Shown here: one piece after another, positions 5,396-5,478 of the stretch
Layout: each line of letters begins with the position of its first letter
How positions within the stretch are numbered: the stretch's first letter is position 1
Source of the DNA: Pseudanabaenales cyanobacterium
GTDB lineage: Bacteria > Cyanobacteriota > Cyanobacteriia > Phormidesmidales > Phormidesmidaceae
NCBI GenBank assembly: GCA_022360135.1
Contig: JAKSDM010000141.1
Location: forward strand, 1 to 5,478
DNA length: 5,478 nt
Direction of reading: 5' to 3'
Program-made: the position numbers and the translations under genes
Notes under the pieces: model-generated
The model's database searches: none
What the model was told of the DNA's origin: nothing
What the model saw: only the letters and a program-made list of their open reading frames with translations

Positions 5396-5478
5396 TTCTC
5401 CCTACTGGGACTTTATTTTTACGCTAATCCCTTAGGAGTCAGACTGGGCGACAATAGGCCTGTACAGGACTCGGGGAA

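Larger units (their letters stand above)
5052..5478. other. Non-coding, repeat-rich intergenic region upstream of the oligopeptidase gene
   Basis: No gene is supported in these 427 bp. From left to right it holds the short oligopeptidase leader, a first C-rich stretch with degenerate CTCCC/CTCCT motifs (about 5145-5177), a GATTTTR tandem repeat, a second long pyrimidine-rich tract (about 5289-5405) with a perfect 9-bp tandem array, and a final 70 bp of mixed sequence. At the right edge two minus-strand frames are open from the boundary to a stop, TAA at 5432-5434 and TAA at 5419-5421. Either could be the tail of a gene beyond the window, but 14-19 codons are too few to decide. Confidence 0.7.

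Noticed and set aside
5459..5468. 10-bp palindrome CCTGTACAGG near the right edge
   Set aside because: Several 10-bp palindromes are expected by chance in 5.5 kb and no gene context is available.
5419..5478. Possible C-terminal tails of a minus-strand gene at the right edge
   Set aside because: Two different frames are open for 14 and 19 codons to a stop; neither is recognisable, so no partial gene is called.

Overview
The window looks like chromosomal DNA of a cyanobacterium, probably a filamentous or otherwise repeat-rich one. Three perfect copies of the HIP1 octamer GCGATCGC lie within 5.5 kb, where chance predicts about 0.1. The FtsH N-terminus is of the cyanobacterial thylakoid/plasma-membrane type. 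A DUF29 protein is present, a family greatly expanded in cyanobacteria. The right-hand intergenic region carries the 7-bp GATTTTA/GATTTTG tandem repeat and a C-rich 9-bp tandem repeat, both typical of cyanobacterial intergenic DNA.

Layout, left to right. The minus strand at 1-410 holds the first 136 codons of an FtsH AAA+ metalloprotease, running off the left edge. Behind it on the same strand are a class IV PLP aminotransferase-fold protein, probably aminodeoxychorismate lyase (PabC, 520-1341), and a DUF29 protein (1344-1817). These two are separated by only 2 bp and are almost certainly co-transcribed. A divergent intergenic region (1818-2037) carries overlapping candidate promoters for both directions. 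On the plus strand, 2038-2829 encodes a HAD-IIA phosphatase of the LHPP (phospholysine/phosphohistidine phosphatase) type. It converges, with a 17-bp gap, on a long minus-strand gene (2847-5051) for a signal-peptide-bearing prolyl oligopeptidase of family S9A with an intact catalytic triad. The last 427 bp hold no gene that can be supported and are rich in simple repeats.

The genes do not form an obvious single pathway. They are a housekeeping mixture of membrane protein quality control, folate (p-aminobenzoate) synthesis, a small-molecule or phosphoamino-acid phosphatase, and exported peptide degradation. I found no defence system, mobile element, CRISPR array, tRNA or rRNA. The items most worth a second look are the non-canonical HAD motif I, the back-to-back -10 elements, the TTG start and C7 tracts of the PabC gene, and the G-quadruplex-capable repeat.
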